Assembly: GCF_032118995.1 (NCBI RefSeq)
Contig: NC_092660.1
Location: 2,433,501 to 2,497,500, forward strand
Reading direction: 5' to 3'
From: Asterias amurensis
Lineage: Eukaryota > Echinodermata > Asteroidea > Forcipulatida > Asteriidae
Length of the DNA stretch: 64,000 nt
Below are positions 22,355 to 34,300 of the stretch, piece by piece. A program made the translations under genes and the position numbers. The first letter of the stretch is position 1, and each line of letters opens with the position of its first letter. A model generated the notes under the pieces. It worked only from the letters and a program-made list of their open reading frames with translations, was not told where the DNA came from and searched no databases.

Positions 22355-25300
22355 ATGTATTTATTTGTGGCCCACGTCTTAACATGCATGTTGGTATTCT
22401 GCAATGGATTTTCGGCTGTAGACACCTCGGGTAAGAAACAAGTTTCTACTCTTTTGAATTCATAACTGGTTTATATTTATTTTTTGGTGTGGATTAGTTG
22501 GACTAACTACTGCTTATGTCTCGTACGACTAATTAGCGTTGTTTTGACTATTTTTTGTTACAGTGTTAGGTATTGTTTTACGAATGCTTTTGTAGAACAC
22601 ACAATGATTATTCTATCAAATTCTGTCTAGACGCACCCTTCTTTTTAATGAAGGTTTTCCTAGTGGACTTTAGAAGAGTATTACCTCGATTTATTAAAGG
22701 TACTTGATTTCTTTGGTAATTGTCAAATACCAGTATTCTCTTCGCGGTACTGCCGTTAATAACGATCCTATAAGCTAAAGTAGTAGTCCCAGCCAATTTT
22801 CTATACCTTCCGCCCATGAAGTAAAAACGCAGGACTTTTCATTTCAGAACTGAGAAGCCTCCGGAACAGTCCGATAAATCTACTCCGCGGGAGTAAAATA
22901 TAATTAAAGCAAGACGGTTCTCCAAGAACAAACTCTACCTGGCAAGTAGATACACACATGGGGTTACCGCAAACCAAATATAATATATTGATTCCTTACC
23001 ATGCAAAGCCTAAAATCATTTTTAACAATAACTGATCATGTATTGTTTTTAACCTAAATTAACCACAATTTTACCCCCTCTCTTTGGTTATACAAATGTG
23101 ACTCAATTTATAGATGTTTGCCCTGAGGGATACGAAGTGGGCTACGATGGGGGATGTTATTTATTCGAGACAAATGCAGTAGCATGGAGCATCGCTAGGA
23201 ATAACTGCACCGATACACCGGACTCTGATCTGCTCGTTATTAACAACAGTGACGAACTGGAGTACATTAAGCACCGTATCACAAGTGGGATATGGTGGAT
23301 AGGTAAGTTTGGTACTAAGGCCCTTTGCGAAACCAGGGCTTCGGCTTTAGATTCGGCTTCAGGCTCCATTCTTTCGTCTGAAGCCCAGACTATAAGCACG
23401 TACGCCAAGCACGCGCAATTGTCAAAACAACCGCAGGGCCAAGCTAGCCTGAGCCGAATCTGGAGCCGAAGCCGTGGTTTTGAAAGGGGCCTATATGCCT
23501 GCTTGTCAAGTTGTCACAAAGTAGACTGGTCCTTGAAAGACAGGTATTGGGTTTACAGACCCAGTGATTTAATTGGATTCAATGATTTCATTGGACAAAC
23601 GTTCTGTGTTTTGATTGGTCCGAGGTGGTGTTTGGCAGCTGCATTTTCGTTTAATTAGTTAAGTCTGCATAATGCAGCCTGCATAATATATGTACCAAAT
23701 GTGATTATGGACAGGTAGTAGACGTAGCCTACAAGCTAAACGCCTTTAGGTTGTCAGTTTGTATCGGAACATTTGGTAATTGTCAAAGACCAGTCTTCTC
23801 ACTTGGTGTATCTCAACATATGCATTCAAAAACAAACTTGTGAACATTCGAACTCAATTGGTCGTCGAAGTTGCGAGAGAATAATGGAAGAAAACAAAAC
23901 ACTTGTCACACAAGTGGTGTGCTTTCGGATGCTTGAATTCGAGACCTCAACAAAATCAAATTCAGTGAGAAATAACTTCTCTCAAAAACGTTGTTACTTC
24001 AGAGGGAGCCGTTTCTTACAAAGTTGTATACAGCTCTCTATTGCTTGTTACCGAGTAAGTTTGTACGCTAAAAATTTACCAATATTAATTACCATAGTGT
24101 CCAGTGCCTTAAATAGACGTGTGCCGATCGGTGAACAAAACAGTGTTTTTTTTAAATATTCTTTACCAAAGCCTCTATGAAATCTAAAAACTTTCATGTG
24201 CTAGCTGCATGATGTGACAAGATTGCTCGTAAAGTAAACGATTTTATATTTAGTTATAGGTATAAAACAAAACTGCATTCAGACAGAAATACTCTTATCT
24301 ATGAATGCTTAGATAAAATGGCCACATCAGTGCAATAAAAACCGCAATAAAAAACACTGAAGGGTACTTCACCTGCCGATATGATGCCTTGCTGATAATA
24401 GAAGTAAACATGATATAATGAAGTATATGATTTAAATTTATAGATAGGCTGTGAACTGCATGCCAAAAATCAATCAATTATTTGTCGAAACTTATAGATC
24501 TGTGATATTTGCTCATCAAATATCGCGCATGTCCGCCACTTGGTGACACTCCTGCTGTCGTTTTCACCAAACTCTTCCTAACGTGACTATTAGGACGAGT
24601 TAAGTTCCGTAAAGAAATGCCTACTGTATCTTTGTCTTGAGGCTTTAAAACATTCCTCTTACGATTGTGTTTTGTTGCAATAGGATTTACAGACCTATCC
24701 GTCGAGGGAACGTGGGAGTGGATTAACTGCACCGGTCTCTTCAACCAATCTTTGTGGGCTCCAAACCAGCCCAACAACGGCATTGAAGATTGCGGTGCGT
24801 ACCAGGCGGTCCCGCAGAAACTGGCGGACTATCAGTGCAGCCGAGAATATAAATTCATATGTGAAATATCTACCAAAGGTAAAAAGGCAAACCTAATGGT
24901 TATTATAGAGTATAATAATAGTGACTTATTATAGCGCCCATATCCGTTACTTTAGTGACGCTCAAGCGCTTCAACATTTCGGTAGGCAAATAACAATTCT
25001 TTGATTTCGGCTTATGTGGTTTTACGTTTGACTTGTGGGATCAACTCCTTACTAAATAGCACCAAGTATTATGGTTTGCAATGTGCTGTGCTGTGGCGCA
25101 ATATGCAGCCAATAAAACCAGGGTCTCCAAGGCGAACCTTTCCTCTTTACGATAATTGCACTTGGTTATTTTACTTGCTTCACATACACAACACACATGA
25201 ACCAATGGCTTCGAAGATTTCTTTTGTCAAGGTTGCAAACCTTGCCATCTACCGCCACAAAAAGCCTCAACACTGACTTTGTACCCATCTTTGCAGGATT

Positions 25301-28300
25301 TTCAGATGATGATACCAACGCAAGAAATGTGGCCGCAACGAAAGTGAATGACACCATAGCTCACGTGACGTGGGACGTTTCGCAGTACAACTGTGACGTC
25401 ATCGGTTACAGAGTTTACTATGAACATTATGGCAACTCACAAACAAATGGTGAGATTTGTTTCAAAGCGTTCACAAATCCTTCGAAGGTGCATGTATAAC
25501 TATTAATATTTAATAAACAATGGACTTTAAGAGATAATGCACGAAAGACAATGTGAACCATGGCGTCGCCGTTTGCTTGTTTGTTCAGGTAATCTTCCCG
25601 TCACAACTCTGCAAACTCCCACTGTGGGATACGAATGCCAAACTGGCAACAACAGGCAATCTCTCTAACGTTTAACGTCTATCATTATGAATTGCACAAG
25701 TCGAGAAGTTAATACTTGTAATGTATGTTGGGCTATATTTGAAGTGTGATACATACGTCCTTAACAAAGCACTTGTGAAACTAACAGTTTACACGATTCT
25801 GTTGCGCAATGTGCAGCCGATCAGACCAGGAACACCGGGTGATCCCTTTCTCTTTCCTTTAAGTGCACTGTGTTCTTTAACGTGCGTTACACAACAGACG
25901 GGACCAACGGCTTTACGTCCCATCCGGAGAACGAAATGTGGAGGTATTGTGTCAGGTACTTCTAGCTTCTTATAGACAGATAAACCCTCGCACGTTGTCA
26001 GTCCCACTGAGAGTAGTGCACGGGGTTATTTAACGTGCGCTTTAACACACGGGACCAACGGCTTTACGTCCCACCGACAGATTAAACGTTGAGGTTCTGT
26101 TCTAGTTTCTACCTCATTGTCAATCCCACTGAGATTGTGTTTTCTTCTTTCCTCTATACTGATCAGGCTCCGTTCAGATAGACGGTGGAAACTCAACGGA
26201 GGTGTATCTACCTCTCACGCCGGACATGTGGTGGCAGATTTACGTAGCTGCAATGAAGACTGATCATCAGGAGTTAGACCTGGTAGGGCCAGCATCAGTA
26301 TGGTTAGGTAAGATCATTTTTGTTATTTTCCATGAAGTATAAACAGGTATTAACTTTTTGTATGACCAAATATTATCCAGTATCAATGTACAAGGTAGAC
26401 ATTCACTGTACAAACTATGCGAATGTTCAATATACAATATTGATGTACAAGGTAGACATTCACTGTACAAACATATTGTGTAAATGTCCAATATCCATAT
26501 CGATGTACAAGGTATAGTCATTCACTGTACAAACCTACAGGAATGTCCAATATCCAATATCTAAAAAGCAACATCGTTATTCGCTGTTCAAATACCCATT
26601 AAAGATGTACAGGGTAGATCCCATAAAAGATTCACTGTACTGCCATACATTTTGGTGGAGTTTTACTGAGCTTTGTAACAGTTGTTTGTACTATATCTCT
26701 AAAGGTTCGTGTCCGGGGTGGCATGTGCCTGGACTTAACGGGTCTTGCTATTGGTTCCAGTCCGAGGAACGAGACATGTGGTATAGCCATAGGAACTGGT
26801 GCAAGAGCTACGGCAGTGATTTGTTGATCATTGATAGCCCAGACGAGTTAGAGTACATCTTAAACCGGACAGAGTCAATCGCACCTAATGAGACTTGGTG
26901 GATTGGTAAGTGAACATTCAAAGGTAGTCCTAACTCATACACAGACACGGGGATGATGCAGCAAGCGCGATTTCAGGCTCAACAATATTCCATAAACCCA
27001 ATTCACCTCGTTAAACCAGTCTAATCGTTTCAAACCAAGTTACTTTACGTGCAAGGTATTATAGTAATTAGCTTTAGACCTAAACCAGGCTATTCTCCAT
27101 GCATCCGTTAAAGGTTACGACACAAGTAAATGGTAACCATGTAAACCCGGTTTTATAACCGGCTTGTCCTTTCACACCACTACTACAAACGGCTTATCGT
27201 TTTAACCCAGGTTACACCGATGTATCTGTCGAGGGTTCATGGAAGTGGGTAGATTGTGGTGACACCAACGACTGGCAAAGTACTCTCTGGGCACCAGGGG
27301 AACCAGCGGAACCCGATGATTGCGCAACGCTGCAAGGAAACACGGGTCATCTCAGAGGTCAAATCTGCGACCAGAGATTTCTGTTTATCTGCAAAGTGTC
27401 TCCTAAAGGTAATTCTTCACGAGATAAAACGGAACCATTTTAAAATAGAACTTAGAAGTTTTTTCTTGTAACGCAAACTTGACAAGTCTGTTTTCGTCCC
27501 ATTGTAAGATTTCACCAAGGAAGATACCAAGCCGAGTAACTTGACCGCCATTGCTGTGACGTCTTTCAGTGTTGAAGTAACGTGGGATGTCTCTATGTTT
27601 GCCTGTGACGTCATTGGTTACAGGGTGTACTACAACTCAACGTCTGACAAGGACAACCAAGGTAGGATTTTCCTTCCTGAAATATTTTAGTCGAGTTGAG
27701 GTCTGGGTTGCTTTTCCGTATTACAAAAGTCGATTGTGTGAGGCACGTGGAGAGACTTGATGTGATTTGAAGAAATGTATAACTTATATCTTTGAAATAA
27801 GTTATTTTCTTTCAAGATACTGAGTTGGTGTTTTCTTTCAATATATAAAACTATACTCCCTTCCTTGTCTTCTCTCCATTGGTTTCTTGTCTAGCAAGGT
27901 GATTGAGTTCGCTTTTCTGGTAGTCCTTGGCGTTACAACCAGAATAAATACAACAAAGAATTCTCAATATCCTCTTCGGTTGTATTTTTCTTTCAACAGA
28001 CTGGGTGTTTATTAACGGTGGAGATGTAAGCTCAGTGATACTGTCAGGGTTAGCTAAAGAGACTGACTACTCCATTGGGGTCGCTGCTCTTAGGACTGTG
28101 GAGGAACTCGAACAAATCGGCCCCGTGGCCGTCACTACTCCATGGGGTAACTAAACCAAACCATGAGATCAAAATGTCTTCATTTTTAAAAATCATTCAC
28201 TTCAAAAGATGCTTTTTGACATCTTAGTTAACTTTAATTAGATACAATGTAATGTGAGTCAAATGTCTTCATACTTGCTGGAGCAGGGTAGTCGAAACGT

Positions 28301-31300
28301 CGACAAGACCAGTGTACATTAGAACCATTTCTGATGACGGTTTCTGTAAGTACGTTACTTTGAAAATGTGGAATCCAACGAGACTTTAACTATTCCCTGT
28401 GTCCATTTTGCTCATTTCTGTCCTCGTCCCCAGGTTGCCCGTCAGGTTTCGAGGAGGGTTATGGCAATCGTTCTTGCTATTGGTTCCAGTCTGAAGAACG
28501 AGACATGTGGTATAGCCATAGGAACTGGTGCAAGAGCTACGGCAGTGATTTGTTGATCATTGATAGCCCCAACGAGTTAGAGTACATCTTGAACCGGACA
28601 GAGTCAATCGCACCTAATGAGACTTGGTGGATTGGTAAGTGAACATTCAAAGGTAGTCCTAACTCATACACAGACACGGGGATGATGCAGCAAGCGAGAT
28701 TTCAGGCTCAACAACATTCCAAAAACCCAATTCACCTCGTTAAACCAGTCTAATCGTTTCAAACCAAGTTACTTTAAGTGCAAGGTATTTTTATAGCAGT
28801 AGTCCTAAATCCGGCTATTCTCCATGCATCCGTTAAGGGTTACGCCACACGTAAATGGTGTCATGTCCCGAGTCTTTCCCCGACCTCGGCGGCCATGACC
28901 TTCGGTAGTTGTTGGACAAACAGAGAATTGAAGGCAAGGGAAACAAGTTTGTATTTACAAGAAAATATACAGATTTATTTACAATTTACATTAAGTGTGT
29001 CTTCACAAAATTAATAAAATAAACGTTGTCCTATCAATGACTTTCAATAATGGTTGCCGGTTAATATTACAATCTTCTCTTGCTCTCTCTGTGTGTCTCT
29101 TTCGGTTCCTAGTTTAACATCACTCCCATCACGTCTTCCCAGTATTCTTTAAGTTTAGATTAGTCTTTGGCACTGGGTCGTATCTCTGCCCGGCCTTCTG
29201 TTAGCCCTCAGTTTAGCACATCAACTTCAAGTGTGGTGTTTTAACCCTTGCGGGAAAAACCCTGCAATAAGCAAATAAACCCAAATCTACATTTACAAAA
29301 CTTAAAGTAAAATAACACATTATCAACTTATGATCAATGTTTTCTTTACGGAAGTTCGACAACGCACTTCCATCTTTAACGCATAAATTCAAATCAATGC
29401 TATGTACAAAACTTTCTTTTCACGACTTCCTCGAACAATTAAATCAAAGTAAATCACAGTTCTATTGAGAAGAAGTTCCACAATTAAATACAACAAAACT
29501 GAAATTCATTAACACAATCTCTATGAAATAAATAACATTATCAATAGCTACTTACAGGTCGATTTGTCGATCCTGGTTTCTACAGTGGCGGATTTCTTCA
29601 ACAAAATTTCGGTGTGTCTCACTCGCCAGAATAAACTGCTTTTGCAAAAACTCAGCAACTAAGGCTGGATGACTGTATACTTAGGGCTCTCAATAACCCA
29701 TAAGCAAAATACAGGAGTTCTCAATAACTCGATCGTCGAGGCTGACAGAGTCCTCTCCTCGGGAATCTCAAAATGCAAAGTGACACACCTAAATTTCTGT
29801 TCCCCCTAAATTAACACAAAATAACTTCCCGCTGTAAGATCTCGTGACTTGCACGCATTCCAAACCTTTACAATAAAAGAACTATTGGTCTGATGCCTTC
29901 TTGGCCAATCAGAACCTTTAAACTGCCCCAAAAGTTTACTAACCTTTACAGAACTTCAACACAATGAAAAGAAAATGCCAAGTCATGATTGCGGCGCTTT
30001 GGCCATAACTATTTAAAACCTTGTTTCTTCCTGTATTATACATAACGGCCAGCAAACTGAGGAACCTTAAGTAATTCTTTAAAAAACTTATATCACTCCG
30101 TGACAAATGGTAACCACGTAAACCAGGTTTTATAACCGGCTTGTCCTTTCAAACCAGTACTATAACCGGCTTATCGTTTTAACCCAGGTTACACCGATGT
30201 ATCTGTCGAGGGTTCATGGAAGTGGGTAGATTGCGGCGACACCAACGACTGGCAAAGTACTGACTGGGCACCAGGGGAACCAGCGGAATCCGATGATTGC
30301 GCAACGCTGCAAGGAAACACGGGTCATCTCAGAGGTCAAATCTGCGACCAGAGATTTTTGTTCATCTGCGAAGTGTCTCCCAAAGGTAATTCTTCACGAG
30401 ATAAAACGGAAACACCTAAAATAGAATTCAGAAGCTTTTTTTTGTAACGCAAACATAACAAGTCTGTTTTCGTCCCAATGTAAGATTTCACCAAGGAAGA
30501 TACCAAGCCGAGTAACTTGACCGCCATTGCTTTGACGTCATTCAGTGTTGAAGTAACGTGGGATGTCTCCATGTTTGCCTGTGATGTCATTGGTTACAGG
30601 GTGTACTACAACTCAACGTCTGACAAGGACAACCAAGGTAGGATTTTCCTTCCTGAAACATTTTTGTCGGGTTGAGGTATGGGTTGCTTTTGTCGCCCAG
30701 AAGTCGATAGTGTGAGACACATGAAGAGATTTGATATGATTTGAAGAAATGTTTGACTAAAATCATCGTAACAAGTTGTTTTCTTATGAGTTGGTTTTTT
30801 CTTTCAACATATAACTAAAACTTCCTTCCTTGTATTCTCTCCATTGGTTTCTTGGCTAGCACAGTGATTGAGTTCGCTTTTCTGGTAGTCCTTGGCGTTA
30901 CAACATTCTCAATATCCTCTTCGGTTGTATTTTTCTTTCAACAGACTGGGTGTTTATTAACGGTGGAGATGTAAGCTCAATGGTCCTGTCAGGGTTAGCT
31001 AAAGAGACTGACTACACCATCGGGGTCGCTGCTCTTACGACTGTAGAGGAACTCGAACAAACCGGGCCCGTGGCCGTCACTACTCCATGGGGTAACTAAA
31101 CCAAACCACGAGATCAAAATGTCTTTGTTTTTTAAAAATCATTCACTTCAAAAGATGCTTTTTGACACCTTAGTTAACTTTAATTAGATACAATGTAATG
31201 TCTTCATACTTGCTGGAGCAGGGTAGTCGAAACGTCGACAAGACCAGTGTATATTAGAACCATTTCTGATGACGGTTTCTGTAAGTACGTTACTTTGAAA

Positions 31301-34300
31301 ATGTGGAATCCAACGAGACTTTAACTATTCCCTGTGTCCATTTTGCTCATTTCTGTCCTCGTCCCAAGGTTGCCCGTCAGGTTTCGAGGAGGGTCCTACC
31401 AATCATTCTTGCTATTGGTTCCAGTCTGAAGAACGAGACATGTGGTATAGCCATAGGAACTGGTGCAAGAGCTACGGCAGTGATTTGTTGATCATTGATA
31501 GCCCAGACGAGTTAGAGTACATCTTGAACCGGACAGAGTCAATCGCACCTAATGAGACTTGGTGGATTGGTAAGTGAACATTCAAAGGTTGTCCTAACTC
31601 AGACAGTCCCGGAGATGATGCAGCAAGCGAGATTGCAGGCTCAACAACATTCCAAAACCCCAATTCATCTCGTTAAACCAGTCTAAGCGTTCCAAAGCAA
31701 GTTACTTGGCGCGCGAGGTATTATTATAGCAGTTAGCTATAGTTCTAAACCAGGCTAATCTCCATGCATCCGTTATAAGGGTTACGCCACAAGTAAATGG
31801 TAACCACGTAAACCAGGTTTTATAACCGGCTTGTCCTTTCAAACCAGTACTATAACCGACTTATCGTTTCAACCCAGGTTACACCGATGTATCTGTCGAG
31901 GGTTCATGGAAGTGGGTAGATTGCGGCGACACCAACGACTGGCAAAGTACTCTCTGGGCACCAGGGGAACCAGCGGAACCCGATGATTGCGCAACGATGC
32001 AAGGAAACACGGGTCATCTCAGAGGTCAAATCTGCGACCAGAGATTTCTGTTCATCTGCGAAGTGTCTCCTAAAGGTAATTCTTCACGAGATAAAACGGA
32101 ACCATTTTAAAGTAGAATTTAGAAGCTCTTTTCTTGTAACGCAAACTTAACAAGTCTGTTTTCGTCCCATTGTAAGATTTCACCAAGGAAGATACCAAGC
32201 CGAGTAACCTGACCGCCATTGCTGTGACGTCATTCAGTGTTGAAGTAACGTGGGATGTCTCCATGTTTGCCTGTGACGTCATTGGTTACAGGGTGTACTA
32301 CAGCTCAACGTCTGACAAGGATAACCTAGGTAGGATTTTCCTGAAATATTTTAGTCGAGTTGAGGTCTGGGTTGCTTTTCCGTATTTCAATCGTGAGACA
32401 CATGGAGAGATTTGATGTGATTTGAAGAAATGTATAACATACCTTTGTAACAAGTTATTTTCTTTCAAGAGACTGAGTTGGTGTTTTCTTTCAGTATATA
32501 AAACTATACTCCCTTCCTTGTCTTCTCTCCATTGGCTTCTTGTCTAGCAAGGTGATTGCGTTCGCTTTTCTGGTAGTCCTTGGCGTTACAACCAGAATAA
32601 ATACAGCAAAGAATTCTGAATATCCTCGTTGGTTGTATTTTTCTTTCAACAGACTGGGTGTTTATTAACGGTGGAGATGTAAGCTCAGTGATCCTATCAG
32701 GGTTAGCTAAAGAGACTGACTACTCCATCGGGGTCGCTGCTCTTACGACTGTAGAGGAACTCGAACAAATCGGGCCCGTGGATATCACTACTCCATGGGG
32801 TAAACTAACCAAACCACGAGTTCAAAATGTCTTCATTTTTAAAAATCATTCCTTTCAAAAGGTGCTTGTTGACATCTTAGTTAACTATATTTAGATACAA
32901 TGTAAGGTCTTCAGACTTGCTAGAGCAGGGTAGTCGAAACGTCGACAAGACCAGTGTACATAAGAACCAACTCTGATGACGATTTGTGTTACTAAGTTTC
33001 TTACCTTTAAAAATTGTTTAATCGAACGAAACGTTGAGACTGTAAAACTATAACTATTCCCTGTGTCCAAATTTGCCCTCGTTCCCAGGTTGCCCATCAG
33101 GTTTCGAGGAGGGCCCCGGTGATCACTCTTGCTACTTTTTTTATAATGGTACCGACACGTGGGCCTCAGCAAGGGGACGATGCCGTGGGATCGAGGATGG
33201 AGATATTGTCATCGTCGACGACGAGGATGAGTTGAAGTACCTGGTTAGGAGGATGGAAGAGGTCAATCCAGGTCAAATGTGGTGGATAGGTAGGTCGAGT
33301 GTGTATTTTTGCAGTGTCTGATAGCTACGGCGATAATAAAAACAGGTTTCCTCCATTGCCGGTTGTTACGGTGTGTCGGTAGAGGGCGTCTGGAGTTGGG
33401 TGGATTGCCAATCAACAGCTGATTGGCAGAAACCCCTCTGGCCAGATGACGAGCACATGACCAAACTGTGGTTATATGTGCAATATCCGATAGCTTTGTC
33501 GATAACAAGAGTTGTTTCCATTGCAGGTTATTACGATGTGTCGGTAGAGGGCGTCTGGAGATGGGTGGATTGCCAACCGACAGTAGATTGGCAGAAACCC
33601 CTCTGGCCAGGTGAAGAGCCCATGGTGGGTACCGGGGACTGTGGGTACCTCGTCGGTGTACAAGGGGACGGCGAGGCTGAGATCAGACCAGCGGTTTGTG
33701 ACGATAGGAAGTTTTTCATCTGTGAAGTCGTCGACAATAGTAAGACAAATCCTGCACAAACAATTGAATTGAACCGTAGACTGGTCCCCTGTCTATACAG
33801 TGTTGGTTTTATATATACGTCAGATTTAACTGCGTATCTCCATAACCATGAAACCCATGTGAAAGAATACGAGTTCAAAGGTGATTATGGACTTTGGCTC
33901 GAGGCAGATCTCTAACGCAATTTACGAGCCTCGAAGTGTGACGTCAGATGTTCAGACTGGTTGAACTGCACGTTTTAATTTTGTTTGTGTTAATGTGGCA
34001 CGGTTCAGCTGTATATTGTGTCACCTTGTGAATCTCGTAGTTCTCAGGTGGTCTATATTTCTATTGTGTTAACGGACTCATAATTTAAAATAAACTTACA
34101 GTCAGAGTAAAAAAAATGCACATATTTTTTAAAGAAAAACAACAAGAGGGTAAAATTAACTTAAACTTTGTTTGTAGCTATCTTTAAAACCACTAATGCA
34201 TTCTGGGCATATAGGGTCCGTAGACAAGGAGATAATTACAAGCATAACGTATTTGTTTATTATTACGCAAAATTAGTTAAGTTTATGGAAAACCTTTACG

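Larger units (their letters stand above)
26746..33000 (+). repeat. Three near-identical ~1.7-kb tandem units (cassettes 2-4)
   Basis: Units start at 26705, 28434 and 31369. Spacing is 1729, 2935 and 1720 bases; the middle value falls to ~1683 once the LTR insertion is subtracted. Identity extends through introns, including the shared phrases CAGGGTAGTCGAAACGTCG and TTCGCTTTTCTGGTAGTCC. That argues for recent unequal crossing over or gene conversion rather than selection on exons only. Confidence 0.9.

Noticed and set aside
33531-33878. Minus-strand frames opposite cassette 5
   Set aside because: Antisense shadows of a well-supported exon.
33373-33915. A 180-codon frame across cassette 5
   Set aside because: It runs through the exon relic, the intron and the real exon 33527-33739; the true product is given by the splice sites.
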